Assembly: GCA_900045905.1 (NCBI GenBank)
Contig: FCNS01000008.1
Location: forward strand, 124,001 to 188,000
Origin: Clostridiales bacterium CHKCI001
GTDB lineage: Bacteria > Bacillota > Clostridia > Lachnospirales > Lachnospiraceae
Direction of reading: 5' to 3'
Length of the DNA stretch: 64,000 bases
Both the position numbers and the translations under genes were made by a program. The stretch's first letter is position 1. The number at the start of each line of letters is the position of its first letter. This document shows positions 54,460 to 63,627 of this stretch, one piece after another. The notes beneath the pieces are model-generated. The model ran no database searches, was not told where the DNA came from, and saw nothing but the letters and a program-made list of their open reading frames with translations.

Positions 54460-55149
54460 TCAGTCTCCAACGCCAAAGTCTGTATTTTCATACAACACCT
54501 CAACCATCGGATCTTTCTCTAGATATGCATAGGTTCTCATAAACCACTGGACTAACTTATCATCTCGTCGAATACTTGTTGTATTATTTGTATAAACGTT
54601 AACAGTACCTCGTTTAAAATACTGCTTCATATATTGTATATCTTGAGCAATCATCTCTTTTGTCTGTCCTTTTATTCCTACCATAATACAAGGAGAATCA
54701 AAATACTCGGCCACCTCCTGTGGCGTATGAAAATCTGCATGTTTATTTAAAATATTTTCTCTAAAATTATAGTCAAAACTTTCCACTCCGATTTTAAACA
54801 GAATTGGAATCCCCATATAATCTTTCATTTCCTGCAACTTTTTCCGATACATCCAATGACTTTCAAAATATAAAAGCTGAATCTGCTTTTCACGAATTAT
54901 TGTACGGATTTCTGCTAATGTCTGTTTTGGCAATTCAAAACAGCTTCCAGAATTAATTACTTCCAATACTCCAAATTCTCCTGTTACATGAGATAAAATC
55001 TCCGAGTTTAAAGCAATCATGGCTCTTTCATCTTTTGAATTATCTTCAGTATAATCACAAAATGTGCATTTCCCCCATGCACACGGAAATGCTTTTAATA
55101 AAACAATTTCTCTACAATTTTTATTTGTAATCCTATTATACCGTTCCAT
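54460..55149 (-). CDS. queL: queuine lyase QueL (radical SAM)
   Basis: A 229-residue radical SAM enzyme. The cluster motif CAWGKCTFC has four residues in the first gap (CX4CX2C) instead of the usual three. In Clostridioides difficile the QueL subgroup converts queuine to preQ1, which then enters tRNA by the normal Tgt route. The assignment rests on sequence style together with its operon: an ECF uptake component and a nucleoside hydrolase upstream, all behind a preQ1-I aptamer. It overlaps the ECF gene by 14 bases. Without that context it would be an unassigned radical SAM protein. Confidence 0.82.
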   Translation of the reverse strand: MERYNRITNKNCREIVLLKAFPCAWGKCTFCDYTEDNSKDERAMIALNSEILSHVTGEFGVLEVINSGSCFELPKQTLAEIRTIIREKQIQLLYFESHWMYRKKLQEMKDYMGIPILFKIGVESFDYNFRENILNKHADFHTPQEVAEYFDSPCIMVGIKGQTKEMIAQDIQYMKQYFKRGTVNVYTNNTTSIRRDDKLVQWFMRTYAYLEKDPMVEVLYENTDFGVGD

Positions 55150-55714
55150 GTGTCGTTTCCCCTTTAATTTTTCTTTTCATCTCAGAAGAAAGCACAGAAT
55201 ACACCGCATATACAAGAAAAATAGCAATGCAACGATCCAAATATTCTGTTACTAATTGAGTAAGCATTGCACTCACAACCAAATTAACTCCAAGATGATT
55301 CAGAATCAATACAAGAATAGAAGATCCTGAAGAAGTTACCCCTCCAAATACAAATGCATTAATACATGCACTTACCAATGTTCCTGGAATTGTAATTAAT
55401 AAACCAGTAAATGGTATGGACCATTTTTTTTCTGCAACTTTAGGAAATAATTTTCCCGCAACCATTCCAACAATCATACCTGCTGGAAGAAAATAAATGG
55501 CATAAATATCCGTCATTCCAGAAATCAGCCCACCAAGCAATGCTGTTACCATTCCACCCCATGGACCAATGACCGACGCTACTAAAATTGTTCCAATACT
55601 ATCCATATAAATAGGAAGCCGAAATGTTAAACCAATTAAACCACCTACAATATTAATTACTACTCCTAATGCGATAAAACAGATCTGTACTGTTGAAATC
55701 TTTTTTCCTTTCAT
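55136..55714 (-). CDS. ECF transporter substrate-binding membrane subunit (queuine/queuosine-precursor type)
   Basis: A 192-residue S-component with six helices, no ATPase of its own, and the conserved phrase LPIYMDSIGTILVASVIGPWGGMVTALLGGLISG. ECF S-components borrow a shared energising module encoded elsewhere. Position between a nucleosidase and QueL points to queuine or queuosine as substrate. The ATG at 55714 follows AAAGGAG; an ATG at 55762 would place that site inside the gene and overlap the nucleosidase stop region. Confidence 0.85.
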   Translation of the reverse strand: MKGKKISTVQICFIALGVVINIVGGLIGLTFRLPIYMDSIGTILVASVIGPWGGMVTALLGGLISGMTDIYAIYFLPAGMIVGMVAGKLFPKVAEKKWSIPFTGLLITIPGTLVSACINAFVFGGVTSSGSSILVLILNHLGVNLVVSAMLTQLVTEYLDRCIAIFLVYAVYSVLSSEMKRKIKGETTHGTV

Positions 55715-55762
55715 AAAACATTCTCCTTTTTCGATATTTGATATTTTCTTTTCCTCAAGCAT

Positions 55763-56725
55763 TTATCCTGCGTTAAATATAATATCTAAGTCAGATTCTT
55801 TGGCTTGGAACACTCTTTTAAGAAAAAGTTTCATAAAATCTATTTGATTTACTTTTGTAAGTACATAACTGTTTTTCTCTTTTTTCCAGAAATTCATCGA
55901 ATCCACTACTGTCTGACCAATACAAACTCCATCTGTTACAACCATGGTATAGGCATAAATCCCACTGCACAATTCTCTGTCCATAAAATATGCAATTGCT
56001 AATGGATCATTAATGACACATCCTATAATCCGTTCGTATTTCCAATGAAACTCATTATAAAAATGTGTAATCTGCTTCGCAAATGTTCCATTGGAAGGAT
56101 GGATTCTCTGACAGAAATCAGCAATTGTAGGGGTAAACACAATTTTCCTTGTAACATCCAATCCAACCATATGTATCATCGTACCAAGATTTTGATATAC
56201 ATAGTTTGCCGCATCTGGATCACACCAATAATTATATTCTGCAACTGGAGAACAATTTCCATAACTCTTAAAATTGCCTCCCATTGAGACAAATTCCTCT
56301 AACCTCTGAAATGCTTCTGGGCATTTTTGTAATGCAAGTGCAATATTCGTCATTGGACCAATTGCAATAATTGAAACTCCAGTCTCTTTTTGCAATGTCT
56401 CAATAATAAAATCTACTGCTCCATTACTCCAACTTACGCCGTCTACCTTTGGATAATTTGTCTCACCAAGACCATCTTCTCCATGGGTATCTTTTGCATC
56501 CACATAATCTCTTTTTAATGGAACTTCTGCCCCACAATAAACAGGTACATCCAGACGGTTCATGTGCCTTAACACTTTTAATGCATTGTCTGCTCCCATT
56601 TGGGCAGGTACATTTCCACTTACAGTAGTAATTCCTAAAACATCTAATTCTGGTGATGATAATGCCAGCATTAATGCCAATGCATCATCAATACCAGGAT
56701 CACAATCAATTATAATTTTTCGCAT
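55763..56725 (-). CDS. queK: nucleoside hydrolase, probably the queuosine hydrolase QueK
   Basis: A 320-residue IunH-family enzyme. IIIDCDPGIDDALALMLAL provides the calcium-binding Asp cluster, GPMTNIALAL is conserved, SMGGNFKSYGNCSPVAEYNYWCDPDAA holds the Asn/Asp ribose contacts, and CVINDPLAIAYF the last Asp. Generic members cleave inosine or uridine. In gut clostridia a dedicated member (QueK) releases queuine from queuosine, and this gene heads a que-type operon under a preQ1-I riboswitch, so that role is preferred. It starts at an ATG with GGAG seven bases upstream. Confidence 0.82.
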   Translation of the reverse strand: MRKIIIDCDPGIDDALALMLALSSPELDVLGITTVSGNVPAQMGADNALKVLRHMNRLDVPVYCGAEVPLKRDYVDAKDTHGEDGLGETNYPKVDGVSWSNGAVDFIIETLQKETGVSIIAIGPMTNIALALQKCPEAFQRLEEFVSMGGNFKSYGNCSPVAEYNYWCDPDAANYVYQNLGTMIHMVGLDVTRKIVFTPTIADFCQRIHPSNGTFAKQITHFYNEFHWKYERIIGCVINDPLAIAYFMDRELCSGIYAYTMVVTDGVCIGQTVVDSMNFWKKEKNSYVLTKVNQIDFMKLFLKRVFQAKESDLDIIFNAG

Positions 56726-56756
56726 TTATTCTCCATTCCTGACAATTGTCATTCAT

Positions 56757-56792
56757 CTTAGTTTTTTATTCTGGGAAGTTTACGAACCAGTC
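56757..56792 (-). promoter_or_regulatory. preQ1-I riboswitch aptamer
   Basis: On the minus strand CTGG (56790-56787), loop TTCGTAAACTT, CCCAG, then AATAAAAAACTAAG. This reproduces the class I preQ1 aptamer seen in B. subtilis: a five-base stem, a loop starting TTC, a CCC strand for the second helix and the A-rich tail ending ACTAA that folds into the minor groove. It is about 20 bases upstream of the nucleosidase ribosome binding site. GACAATTGTC, an inverted repeat, lies between them. No T-tract is present, so control is probably at translation. Confidence 0.88.
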
Positions 56793-56883
56793 CAAAGAAA
56801 TTCATCTTTGATTAGAATATGCAAAACAAATCTTTTTACATATTCACATAAATGCTTCCGCATAATATTGAATTATATAATAT

Positions 56884-57513
56884 TTACTGAATATAATTTA
56901 AAAGTTCTTTTATACTTAGTATAGAAGGGACAGGATCTGAAATAGTACCAAATCCATAAGCAGCATAAAGAAATTCAATTCCAGCCTGTTTTGCTGCTTC
57001 ATAATCCATTTGAGTATCTCCAATATAAATGGATTTCTCTAAGCCATACTGCTCCATCAACCGCTTAATATTTTCACCTTTTCTTTTTCCTGTCTGACCA
57101 GAGCACAGAAATCCTTTGAAATATCTCTCCAATTTATGATATTCTAAAAAGCACTCAATATAACCACATTGACAATTACTTACAATAAACAGTGGATAAC
57201 TAAGGGAAAGTGTTTTTAATACCTCTTCCAAACCAGAATAAAGCGTTCCTCCAATTTTTCTCAGATGAATACATTCTTCTTCACATATTGTATTTGTAAT
57301 TGCCATTGCACGCTCTATTTCTAAATCTGGAAACAAGGTTCGAGCGATATCTTCTGTTACCATTCCCATAATTCCCATAACATCATTCTGTGTTATTTCT
57401 TTATGGACATCTGGAAATTTTTTTTGTAACGTTTGATTCCATGATTTTGCAATCTGCTTACTGGAATCCCAAAGAGTACCATCCAAATCAAAAATAATAC
57501 TGTCTCTCTTCAT
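56884..57513 (-). CDS. HAD-superfamily phosphatase (IA, PGP/PgmB-like)
   Basis: About 209 residues. SIIFDLDGTLWDSS (motif I), IVSNCQCGYIE (motif II), GKRKGENIKRLM (motif III) and YIGDTQMDYEAAKQAG (motif IV), with a small helical cap between. Substrates of this group are phosphoglycolate or sugar phosphates. The ATG at 57513 is six bases after GGAG. It follows metY by 21 bases and precedes the preQ1 riboswitch, so it belongs to the metY transcript rather than the que operon. Confidence 0.87.
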   Translation of the reverse strand: MKRDSIIFDLDGTLWDSSKQIAKSWNQTLQKKFPDVHKEITQNDVMGIMGMVTEDIARTLFPDLEIERAMAITNTICEEECIHLRKIGGTLYSGLEEVLKTLSLSYPLFIVSNCQCGYIECFLEYHKLERYFKGFLCSGQTGKRKGENIKRLMEQYGLEKSIYIGDTQMDYEAAKQAGIEFLYAAYGFGTISDPVPSILSIKELLNYIQ

Positions 57514-57534
57514 AATCATCTCCATTTAGCCTTT

Positions 57535-58830
57535 TCATGCTTTATCTTTTTCTACCGCATCCAATGCTTGCTGGATATCAGCAATAATATCTTCTACATT
57601 TTCGATTCCTACACTGAGACGAATCAAATCTGGCTGTACTCCTGCTTCGATTAGCTGTTCGTCTGTGAGCTGTCTATGAGTATGACTTGCTGGATGTAAT
57701 ACACAAGTACGAGCATCTGCCACATGTGTTACAATACAAGCCAGTTTTAAGTGATCCATAAAATCAATGGAGAAATCTCTTCCTCCCTTTAATCCAAATG
57801 CAATTACACCACAAGTACCATTTGGCATATACTTTTGTGCCAAATCATAATATTTACTACTCTTAAGCCCTGGATAATTTACCCATGCCACATGTTCATT
57901 GGCTTCTAAATATTCTGCAACCTTTTGTGCATTCTCACAATGACGAGGCATACGCAAATGCAATGTTTCCAGACCTATATTTAATAAAAATGCATTTTGA
58001 GGAGATGGAATAGAACCTAAATCACGCATTAATTGTGCGGTTGCTTTTGTAATATACGCTTTTTTCCCAAAACGCTGTGCATAAATAATTCCATGATAAG
58101 ATTCATCTGGTGTTGTTAAACCAGGAAATTTATCTGCATGTGCCATCCAGTCAAAATTACCACTATCCACAATTGCACCGCCAACTGCCATTGCATGTCC
58201 ATCCATATATTTTGTTGTAGAATGTGTTACAATATCTGCACCAAATTCAAATGGACGACAATTAATTGGTGTTGCAAATGTATTATCTACAATCAGAGGT
58301 ACTCCATGTTTATGCGCAAGATTGGCAAACTTTTCAATATCCAGTACAACTAGAGATGGATTCGATATTGTCTCTGCAAAGACTGCTTTTGTATTTGGAC
58401 GAAATACCTTTTCCAATTCTTCAACTGGAGCATCAGGATCTACTAGTGTAACATCAATACCAAGCTTTTTCATTGTTACAGTAAATAAATTCGATGTACC
58501 TCCATAAATCGTAGCCGCACTAACAATATGATCTCCTGCACCACAGATATTAAACACTGCATAGAAATTGGCTGCCTGTCCAGAAGAAGTTAGCATTGCC
58601 GCTACTCCTCCTTCCAACTCACAGATTTTTTGTGCTACTGCATCGTTCGTTGGATTCTGCAATCTTGTATAAAAATATCCTTCTTCCTCCAAATCAAATA
58701 ATTTCGCCATCTGTTCACTTGAGTCATATTTAAATGTTGTACTCTGATAAATTGGCAAAACACGAGACTCTCCCTTTTTTGGTTTCCAGCCTCCTTGTAT
58801 ACAAGTTGTTTCAATCTTATAATTACTCAT
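57535..58830 (-). CDS. metY: O-acetylhomoserine sulfhydrylase / aminocarboxypropyltransferase
   Basis: A 431-residue PLP enzyme of the Cys/Met family that makes homocysteine from O-acetylhomoserine and sulfide. The opening IETTCIQGGWKPKKGESRVLPIYQSTTFKYDSSEQMA, TRLQNPTNDAVAQKI, and PLP lysine motif THSTTKYMDGHAMAVGG (about residue 205-220) are diagnostic. The ATG at 58830 with GAGGAG ten bases upstream is preferred to 58851, which would overlap the PAP2 gene. No met-box or SAM riboswitch is seen before it. Confidence 0.92.
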   Translation of the reverse strand: MSNYKIETTCIQGGWKPKKGESRVLPIYQSTTFKYDSSEQMAKLFDLEEEGYFYTRLQNPTNDAVAQKICELEGGVAAMLTSSGQAANFYAVFNICGAGDHIVSAATIYGGTSNLFTVTMKKLGIDVTLVDPDAPVEELEKVFRPNTKAVFAETISNPSLVVLDIEKFANLAHKHGVPLIVDNTFATPINCRPFEFGADIVTHSTTKYMDGHAMAVGGAIVDSGNFDWMAHADKFPGLTTPDESYHGIIYAQRFGKKAYITKATAQLMRDLGSIPSPQNAFLLNIGLETLHLRMPRHCENAQKVAEYLEANEHVAWVNYPGLKSSKYYDLAQKYMPNGTCGVIAFGLKGGRDFSIDFMDHLKLACIVTHVADARTCVLHPASHTHRQLTDEQLIEAGVQPDLIRLSVGIENVEDIIADIQQALDAVEKDKA

Positions 58831-58835
58831 TTGTC

Positions 58836-59366
58836 TCATACTCCTCTCCATTTTTCTGGGATTCTTGGTTTTATAAATTTAACGCAAAGGAGCGCAATAA
58901 TAACTCCAATCACGAAACCAGCTAATACATCTGTCGGGAAATGTACATATAAATACAGTCTTGAAAATGAAATCAGCGTTGCTATAATTAATGCCACAAC
59001 TCCCCATTTCCTATCCATAACTACCAGCACAGTTGCTGCTGCAAAGGATGCCAGTGTATGTCCAGAAGGAAATGAGTAATCGGAAAGCTTGCCGATTAAA
59101 AGCTGATCAAATCCAGCCACATCATATGGCCTTATCCGAGCAACTAATGGCTTTAACGTTAGATTGCCAATTAGAAGACATCCAATTAATGAGGCTGCTA
59201 ACACAATTCCCCAAGTGCAATACTTCTTATTAAAAAGCAAGGCAAGTGCAATAATAATCCATAGAATTCCTCCACTTCCTAAATAAGTGATCCCAACCAT
59301 AAACTTATCCAAAACAGGATTATGAATTGTTTGCAACCAATTCAAAAATTCAATTTCCCATGGCAT
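58836..59366 (-). CDS. PAP2-family membrane phosphatase
   Basis: A 176-residue integral membrane protein with five to six helices and the three PAP2 motifs: KPLVARIRP, FPSGH and SRLYLYVHFPTD. Family members dephosphorylate undecaprenyl pyrophosphate or phosphatidic-acid-type lipids on the outer face of the membrane. It is immediately upstream of metY, five bases away, but the functions appear unrelated. Confidence 0.9.
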   Translation of the reverse strand: MPWEIEFLNWLQTIHNPVLDKFMVGITYLGSGGILWIIIALALLFNKKYCTWGIVLAASLIGCLLIGNLTLKPLVARIRPYDVAGFDQLLIGKLSDYSFPSGHTLASFAAATVLVVMDRKWGVVALIIATLISFSRLYLYVHFPTDVLAGFVIGVIIALLCVKFIKPRIPEKWRGV

Positions 59367-59492
59367 ACTATATCCTCCTTCTTGCCATAATCAAATTTTA
59401 TTCTATTATAGAACCACAGGAATTACAAGTCATTTACACAAAAATCTTGTATTTTTCCCAAAATTTCACTTTCCTATTACAGAATTTTATTA

Positions 59493-59580
59493 TATAATAC
59501 CACTAATGATATGATACTAGGGTTAAAAATTCATGGATTTCATGCCTGCATGAAACAGCATGACTTTGAATCCTAACAAT
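59493..59580 (+). promoter_or_regulatory. pyrB promoter and leader hairpin
   Basis: -10 TATAAT (59493-59498) with a weak -35 TTTCCT 17 bases upstream. The leader holds the perfect stem TTTCATGC/GCATGAAA (59538-59555), extended by imperfect outer pairing of AGGGTT with AATCCT. The PyrR-binding consensus is not recognised and no T-tract follows. Confidence 0.45.
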
Positions 59581-59609
59581 AATCATAAAAAAGATAAAGG
59601 AGTTTGTTT

Positions 59610-60518
59610 ATGAGACATTTATTAAGCCCTTTGGACTTCTCTGTAGAAGAATTAGATAAGTTACTGGATCTTGCCAATGATATTGAACACAATCCAGAAA
59701 AATATGCTCACAAATGCCAAGGCAAGAAATTAGCTACTTTATTTTATGAGCCAAGCACCCGTACTCGCCTTAGTTTTGAGGCTGCTATGATGAATCTTGG
59801 CGGCAATGTAATTGGTTTTTCCAATGCTGCTTCTAGCTCAGCCGCTAAAGGAGAGAGTGTTTCTGATACAATCCGTATGATTTCCTGCTACGCTGATATT
59901 TGTGCAATGCGCCACCCAAAGGAAGGTGCTCCTATGGTTGCTTCTTTGAAGTCCAGCATTCCTGTAATCAACGCAGGAGATGGAGGCCATCAGCACCCAA
60001 GCCAGACTCTTACTGACCTTTTAACGATTCGCTCTCTAAAAGGACGCCTCCACGATATGACAATTGGTCTGTGCGGTGATTTAAAATTTGGTCGCACCGT
60101 TCATTCTCTCATCAATGCATTAGTACGTTATAATAATATTAAATTCGTTTTAATTTCTCCGCCAGAACTACGTGTTCCAAGTTATATTAGAGATAATGTC
60201 TTAAAAAATTTTCAATTTAAGGAAGTTTCCAGTTTAGAAGATGCAATGCCACAATTAGATATTCTTTATATGACACGTGTTCAAAGAGAACGCTTCTTCA
60301 ACGAAGAAGATTATATTCGTATGAAAGATTGCTATATTTTAGATAAAGCAAAAATGTCTCTTGCAAAAGAGGATATGATCGTACTCCACCCACTTCCACG
60401 TGTAAACGAAATCTCTGTAGAAGTAGATGATGATCCAAGAGCTGCTTATTTCCGTCAAGTACAATATGGAGTTTATGTGCGCATGGCGCTGATTCTTACC
60501 CTGCTAGAACTTGTATAA
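59610..60518 (+). CDS. pyrB: aspartate carbamoyltransferase, catalytic subunit
   Basis: A 302-residue enzyme of pyrimidine synthesis joining carbamoyl phosphate and aspartate. The carbamoyl-phosphate loop [16 protein letters not shown] (about 45-60), [14 protein letters not shown] (about 74-87), [12 protein letters not shown] (about 132) and [11 protein letters not shown] (about 263) are all present. The ATG at 59610 is seven bases after AAGGAG; the in-frame TTG at 59604 is too close. It is monocistronic and on the opposite strand from pyrI, which lies 2.5 kb away; in most bacteria with a regulated enzyme the two are adjacent. Confidence 0.95.
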   Translation: MRHLLSPLDFSVEELDKLLDLANDIEHNPEKYAHKCQGKKLATLFYEPSTRTRLSFEAAMMNLGGNVIGFSNAASSSAAKGESVSDTIRMISCYADICAMRHPKEGAPMVASLKSSIPVINAGDGGHQHPSQTLTDLLTIRSLKGRLHDMTIGLCGDLKFGRTVHSLINALVRYNNIKFVLISPPELRVPSYIRDNVLKNFQFKEVSSLEDAMPQLDILYMTRVQRERFFNEEDYIRMKDCYILDKAKMSLAKEDMIVLHPLPRVNEISVEVDDDPRAAYFRQVQYGVYVRMALILTLLELV

Positions 60519-60523
60519 CAAAC

Positions 60524-60574
60524 TAGTGGGCCTGATAGTCTCACTAAAGGGTTATAAAACTATCAGGCCCACTA
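60524..60574. terminator. terminator of pyrB
   Basis: Perfect 16-bp stem TAGTGGGCCTGATAGT (60524-60539) with 60559-60574 and a loop of 19 bases, followed by T/C-rich sequence. Confidence 0.8.
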
Positions 60575-60621
60575 CTTCTTCTTTACTCAACTATTAGGTC
60601 ACAATTTATAACACTCTCCTC

Positions 60622-61101
60622 CTAATATTGAAGGTTTAAATTTTTCTTTTGGACAGACCAATTACAAAGTGGTTCTGATTCACAGCAATAACACGCTCTC
60701 GATTTTTTGTCTGCCCGATACAATACTCCTGCCAAATTTTTCTCATTCACTGGATACGTTCGGTGCATTCGCACTGCTTCTAATATGTTTTCTTGTTCTT
60801 CTTTTTCATAACCACAGTCTTTTAATACCTGTCTAGCCAACGGAATTCCAGCTAATTGATGTGCCTCCCCTGTTTCATACTGTATTGCTCTTCCAATATC
60901 ATGAAGCAATGCTGCCGCATAAAAAATTGGTTTTTCAATGGTCAGTTTTTCTTCTAATATCATAATCCACCCAATCCTTGCCACATCCAATAAATGCTCT
61001 GATCGATGACCACAATAAATCCGCTCTTTTTCAAATGTCCTAATTCTCTCCTGTTCTCTTAAAAAGACAGGATGCTTTAAAATCTGATTCACACGCTCCA
61101 T
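60622..61101 (-). CDS. HD-domain phosphohydrolase-like protein
   Basis: A 159-residue protein with an HD metal site: H32/H36 (GHRSEHLLDVARIG), H67-D68 (LLHDIGRAIQYETGEAHQLAG) and D131 (YRADKKSRACYCC). Such proteins hydrolyse nucleotides or small phosphoesters. The C terminus adds a cysteine cluster (C137, C139, C140, C146) that may bind metal. The substrate is unknown. It is 25 bases downstream of the serine hydrolase and probably in its operon. Confidence 0.82.
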   Translation of the reverse strand: MERVNQILKHPVFLREQERIRTFEKERIYCGHRSEHLLDVARIGWIMILEEKLTIEKPIFYAAALLHDIGRAIQYETGEAHQLAGIPLARQVLKDCGYEKEEQENILEAVRMHRTYPVNEKNLAGVLYRADKKSRACYCCESEPLCNWSVQKKNLNLQY

Positions 61102-61126
61102 GATTCCTCTCCCTCCTAGTTATTCT

Positions 61127-62944
61127 TTAATTTTGCTTTTTTCCAATAATTTCTGGCTCAATTGCAAATCGAAGCTTATATTGAAAAAATTCGGGATCTA
61201 GTTTTGCCAAAATATTTTGAATAAACCCTGCTTTTTCTGGATCCATAACACTATTTAATGCTTGGCGTATTAACAATTTTCCTGGCGTCTCGTTCGCCAC
61301 GACACGAATCTCATCTTCTTTTTCAAAAAATATCTTAAACGTTCTTGTATGAGGCGTTTCCAAAAATGGAATTTCTATCTTTAGTACAGGAATTCCATCT
61401 TCATTTTTCGCTAACGCTCCAGTGACTGCAATCAAATATGCTTCCCCATGATAATCAATGGTTTGTATTGATGCAGTCTCCATTCCTATTTCAATCCGAT
61501 ACTCTTCTACTCCCTCCAGCACATGCCAAAAGAATTTTCCATTTTCTCGTGAAAATCGGATTTGTTGAATCCCTTCCGAGTAATTGTTATGCACCGTTTG
61601 CCAAAATACTGGCACAAATGCACCTCTCGTTGTCTCCATTTTATAACAGGTACCGTCCATCTTTTTAGAAAAATGCAACAACTCCTTCTGTTTTTCACTT
61701 ATCTTTTTGAGTTTCCATTCTGTTTCTTCTTTTGTTTTATGAATACCCTTCTGTTTCCATCCCCGATTTGCAGAAGAAGCTATATTCTGTTTTCCCCTGT
61801 GCCTACCAAGCCTTGCTTCATATAATTTCAAACTTTGGTAATCAGAAAAGTTTTCTTCCATTTGCTGCTCTGGCATCCAATCCATTCCAAAATATGCCTG
61901 GATTTTATCTATCATCGGACAATCCATAAATAATTCATCATTTCCAGAAGTTGTTGCAATTACCATTTGTTTATCAGGATAAATAATTACATTCTGTCCA
62001 AGCATTCCATTGAATTGGTACGCATGCTCTTTTTCCGATACCCAGTTATGGTATCCATATGCATATCCATTGTTTTCCCCTGTATTAATCTGCTTTTGAG
62101 TTGCCTGTGTTACCCATTCTTCTGATAAAATTCTCTTTCCATGCCACACTCCTTTTTGCAGCATTAATTGTCCCAGTTTTACCATTCCTTCTATTGTTAA
62201 ATATAATCCCCATCCTCCTTTATTGATCCCCTGTGGACAAACTTCCCAATACACTTGATGAATTCCAAGTACATCCCAAAGCCTTGGACGCAAGTATTCC
62301 ATCATCGGCATTTTACAAATCTCTGTTACAATAGCAGACAACATATAAGAATTCATGCTATTATAAGAAAATTGTGTTCCATGTGAAAATTTATTATTCG
62401 ATTCTAAATATGCACGAATCCAATCGTCATCTGCAATCGCCCCTGTCTCATTGAATACAACTCCACTGCTCATCGTAAGTAAATGACGTACAGTTAATGA
62501 TTTGTGTTTCAAATAAGTAATTGAATTTGTATATGGTTTTAACAAGTCTACAACCCGATCTTCCAATTTTAACTTTCCTTCATCTATCAACATTCCAATC
62601 GCCATACCTGTTACACTTTTGGAAAGTGAGTAAACTGCCTGCCAGATCTGTCTTTGATATGGATAAAAACTTCCCTCTGCAATAATACATCCATTTCTCG
62701 CAATCATTATATTATGCAGATTTACCTCTTTATCTTCTTCTAATTCCTGTAATAAACTTTGAATATAACGAGATGAAATTCCCTGAGATTCTGGAGTAGC
62801 TCGAATCAGTTCCTCAGAATCTTTAATTTCTGGACAAAAAGCAAGCTTTTGGGGTTCATAGGTTACATAGGAAGTAATCCCATTTTTTCCATCTAATAAT
62901 TTATATAAGATTTCAATCGATCGTTTTTGTACTTTAAAATCCAT
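61127..62944 (-). CDS. serine hydrolase of the beta-lactamase class C/CubicO family with C-terminal extension
   Basis: About 605 residues. The beta-lactamase-like domain (about 30-340) has SxxK in SLSKSVTGMAIG, the Tyr motif in FSYNSMNSYMLS, and a C-terminal strand near QFNGMLGQNVIIYP. A second region of about 250 residues, with a basic linker (SANRGWKQKGIHKTKEETEWKLKK), is of unknown function. No signal peptide is present, so a cytosolic esterase or peptidase is more likely than a beta-lactamase. The ATG at 62944 has AAAGGAG five bases upstream. Confidence 0.85.
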   Translation of the reverse strand: MDFKVQKRSIEILYKLLDGKNGITSYVTYEPQKLAFCPEIKDSEELIRATPESQGISSRYIQSLLQELEEDKEVNLHNIMIARNGCIIAEGSFYPYQRQIWQAVYSLSKSVTGMAIGMLIDEGKLKLEDRVVDLLKPYTNSITYLKHKSLTVRHLLTMSSGVVFNETGAIADDDWIRAYLESNNKFSHGTQFSYNSMNSYMLSAIVTEICKMPMMEYLRPRLWDVLGIHQVYWEVCPQGINKGGWGLYLTIEGMVKLGQLMLQKGVWHGKRILSEEWVTQATQKQINTGENNGYAYGYHNWVSEKEHAYQFNGMLGQNVIIYPDKQMVIATTSGNDELFMDCPMIDKIQAYFGMDWMPEQQMEENFSDYQSLKLYEARLGRHRGKQNIASSANRGWKQKGIHKTKEETEWKLKKISEKQKELLHFSKKMDGTCYKMETTRGAFVPVFWQTVHNNYSEGIQQIRFSRENGKFFWHVLEGVEEYRIEIGMETASIQTIDYHGEAYLIAVTGALAKNEDGIPVLKIEIPFLETPHTRTFKIFFEKEDEIRVVANETPGKLLIRQALNSVMDPEKAGFIQNILAKLDPEFFQYKLRFAIEPEIIGKKQN

Positions 62945-62965
62945 AAACACTCCTTTCATCTAAGG

Positions 62966-63005
62966 CGAAAAAACCCGAAGCTATATCGCTATTCTAGCTT
63001 CGGGT
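62966..63005 (-). terminator. terminator of pyrI
   Basis: Perfect ACCCGAAGCTA/TAGCTTCGGGT stem (62973-62983 with 62995-63005) followed by T residues on the minus strand, seven bases after the pyrI stop. Confidence 0.85.
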
Positions 63006-63011
63006 AAACAA

Positions 63012-63443
63012 TTAATACTTTTTATGATATTTTTCTTCACAGTACATGCAGCGATATACCTCATTCTCTTCGTCCGTCAGCATAAATACATGAGGAAGTT
63101 CTTGTTCAATCGAAGTAATACAACGAGGATTTTTACAGAAAATAACATTCGTAATTTTCTTCGGAAGCGCCAATGTTTTCTTTTCTACAATCTTCTGGTC
63201 TTTAATAATATTGACCGTAATATTATGATCAATATAACCCAGAACATCTAAATTAATTACATTAATATCACATTCAATTTTAATGATATCCTTACGCCCC
63301 ATCTTATTACTTTTCGCATTTTTAATGATCGCTACCTGACAGTCTAATTTGTCCAAACCCAGATATTTATAAATAGCCATGGACTTCCCTGCCTGAATGT
63401 GGTCCAATACAAAACCTTCTTTTAATCCACTGACATTCAGCAT
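63012..63443 (-). CDS. pyrI: aspartate carbamoyltransferase, regulatory subunit
   Basis: A 143-residue protein with an N-terminal nucleotide-binding domain (GFVLDHIQAGKSMAIYKYLGL) and a C-terminal zinc domain with cysteines at 103, 108 (FCKNPRC) and 132, 135 (CMYC). It confers allosteric control by CTP and ATP on PyrB. Lengths fit the family. It has its own terminator and is separated from pyrB by the HD protein and serine hydrolase genes, and is encoded on the opposite strand. Confidence 0.93.
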   Translation of the reverse strand: MLNVSGLKEGFVLDHIQAGKSMAIYKYLGLDKLDCQVAIIKNAKSNKMGRKDIIKIECDINVINLDVLGYIDHNITVNIIKDQKIVEKKTLALPKKITNVIFCKNPRCITSIEQELPHVFMLTDEENEVYRCMYCEEKYHKKY

Positions 63444-63627
63444 GTTTGATTCTCCTATCTCTATTGTATAAAAAGTAACTTAATCTTTTCTCTATTCTAT
63501 CTCATGCCAGAAAAAAAATCAATCCTTTCCTGACTATACAATAGAGTAATTTTTAATAGATGACGTGGTAATCGGTCTAATCGTTCCATTTGGGCATATG
63601 CTCATTTTATAGTATCCTCATTTTTCA

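Noticed and set aside
59521-59580. PyrR-binding attenuator in the pyrB leader
   Set aside because: The hairpin is real, but the known PyrR consensus loop is not recognisable and there is no terminator, so no regulator is named.
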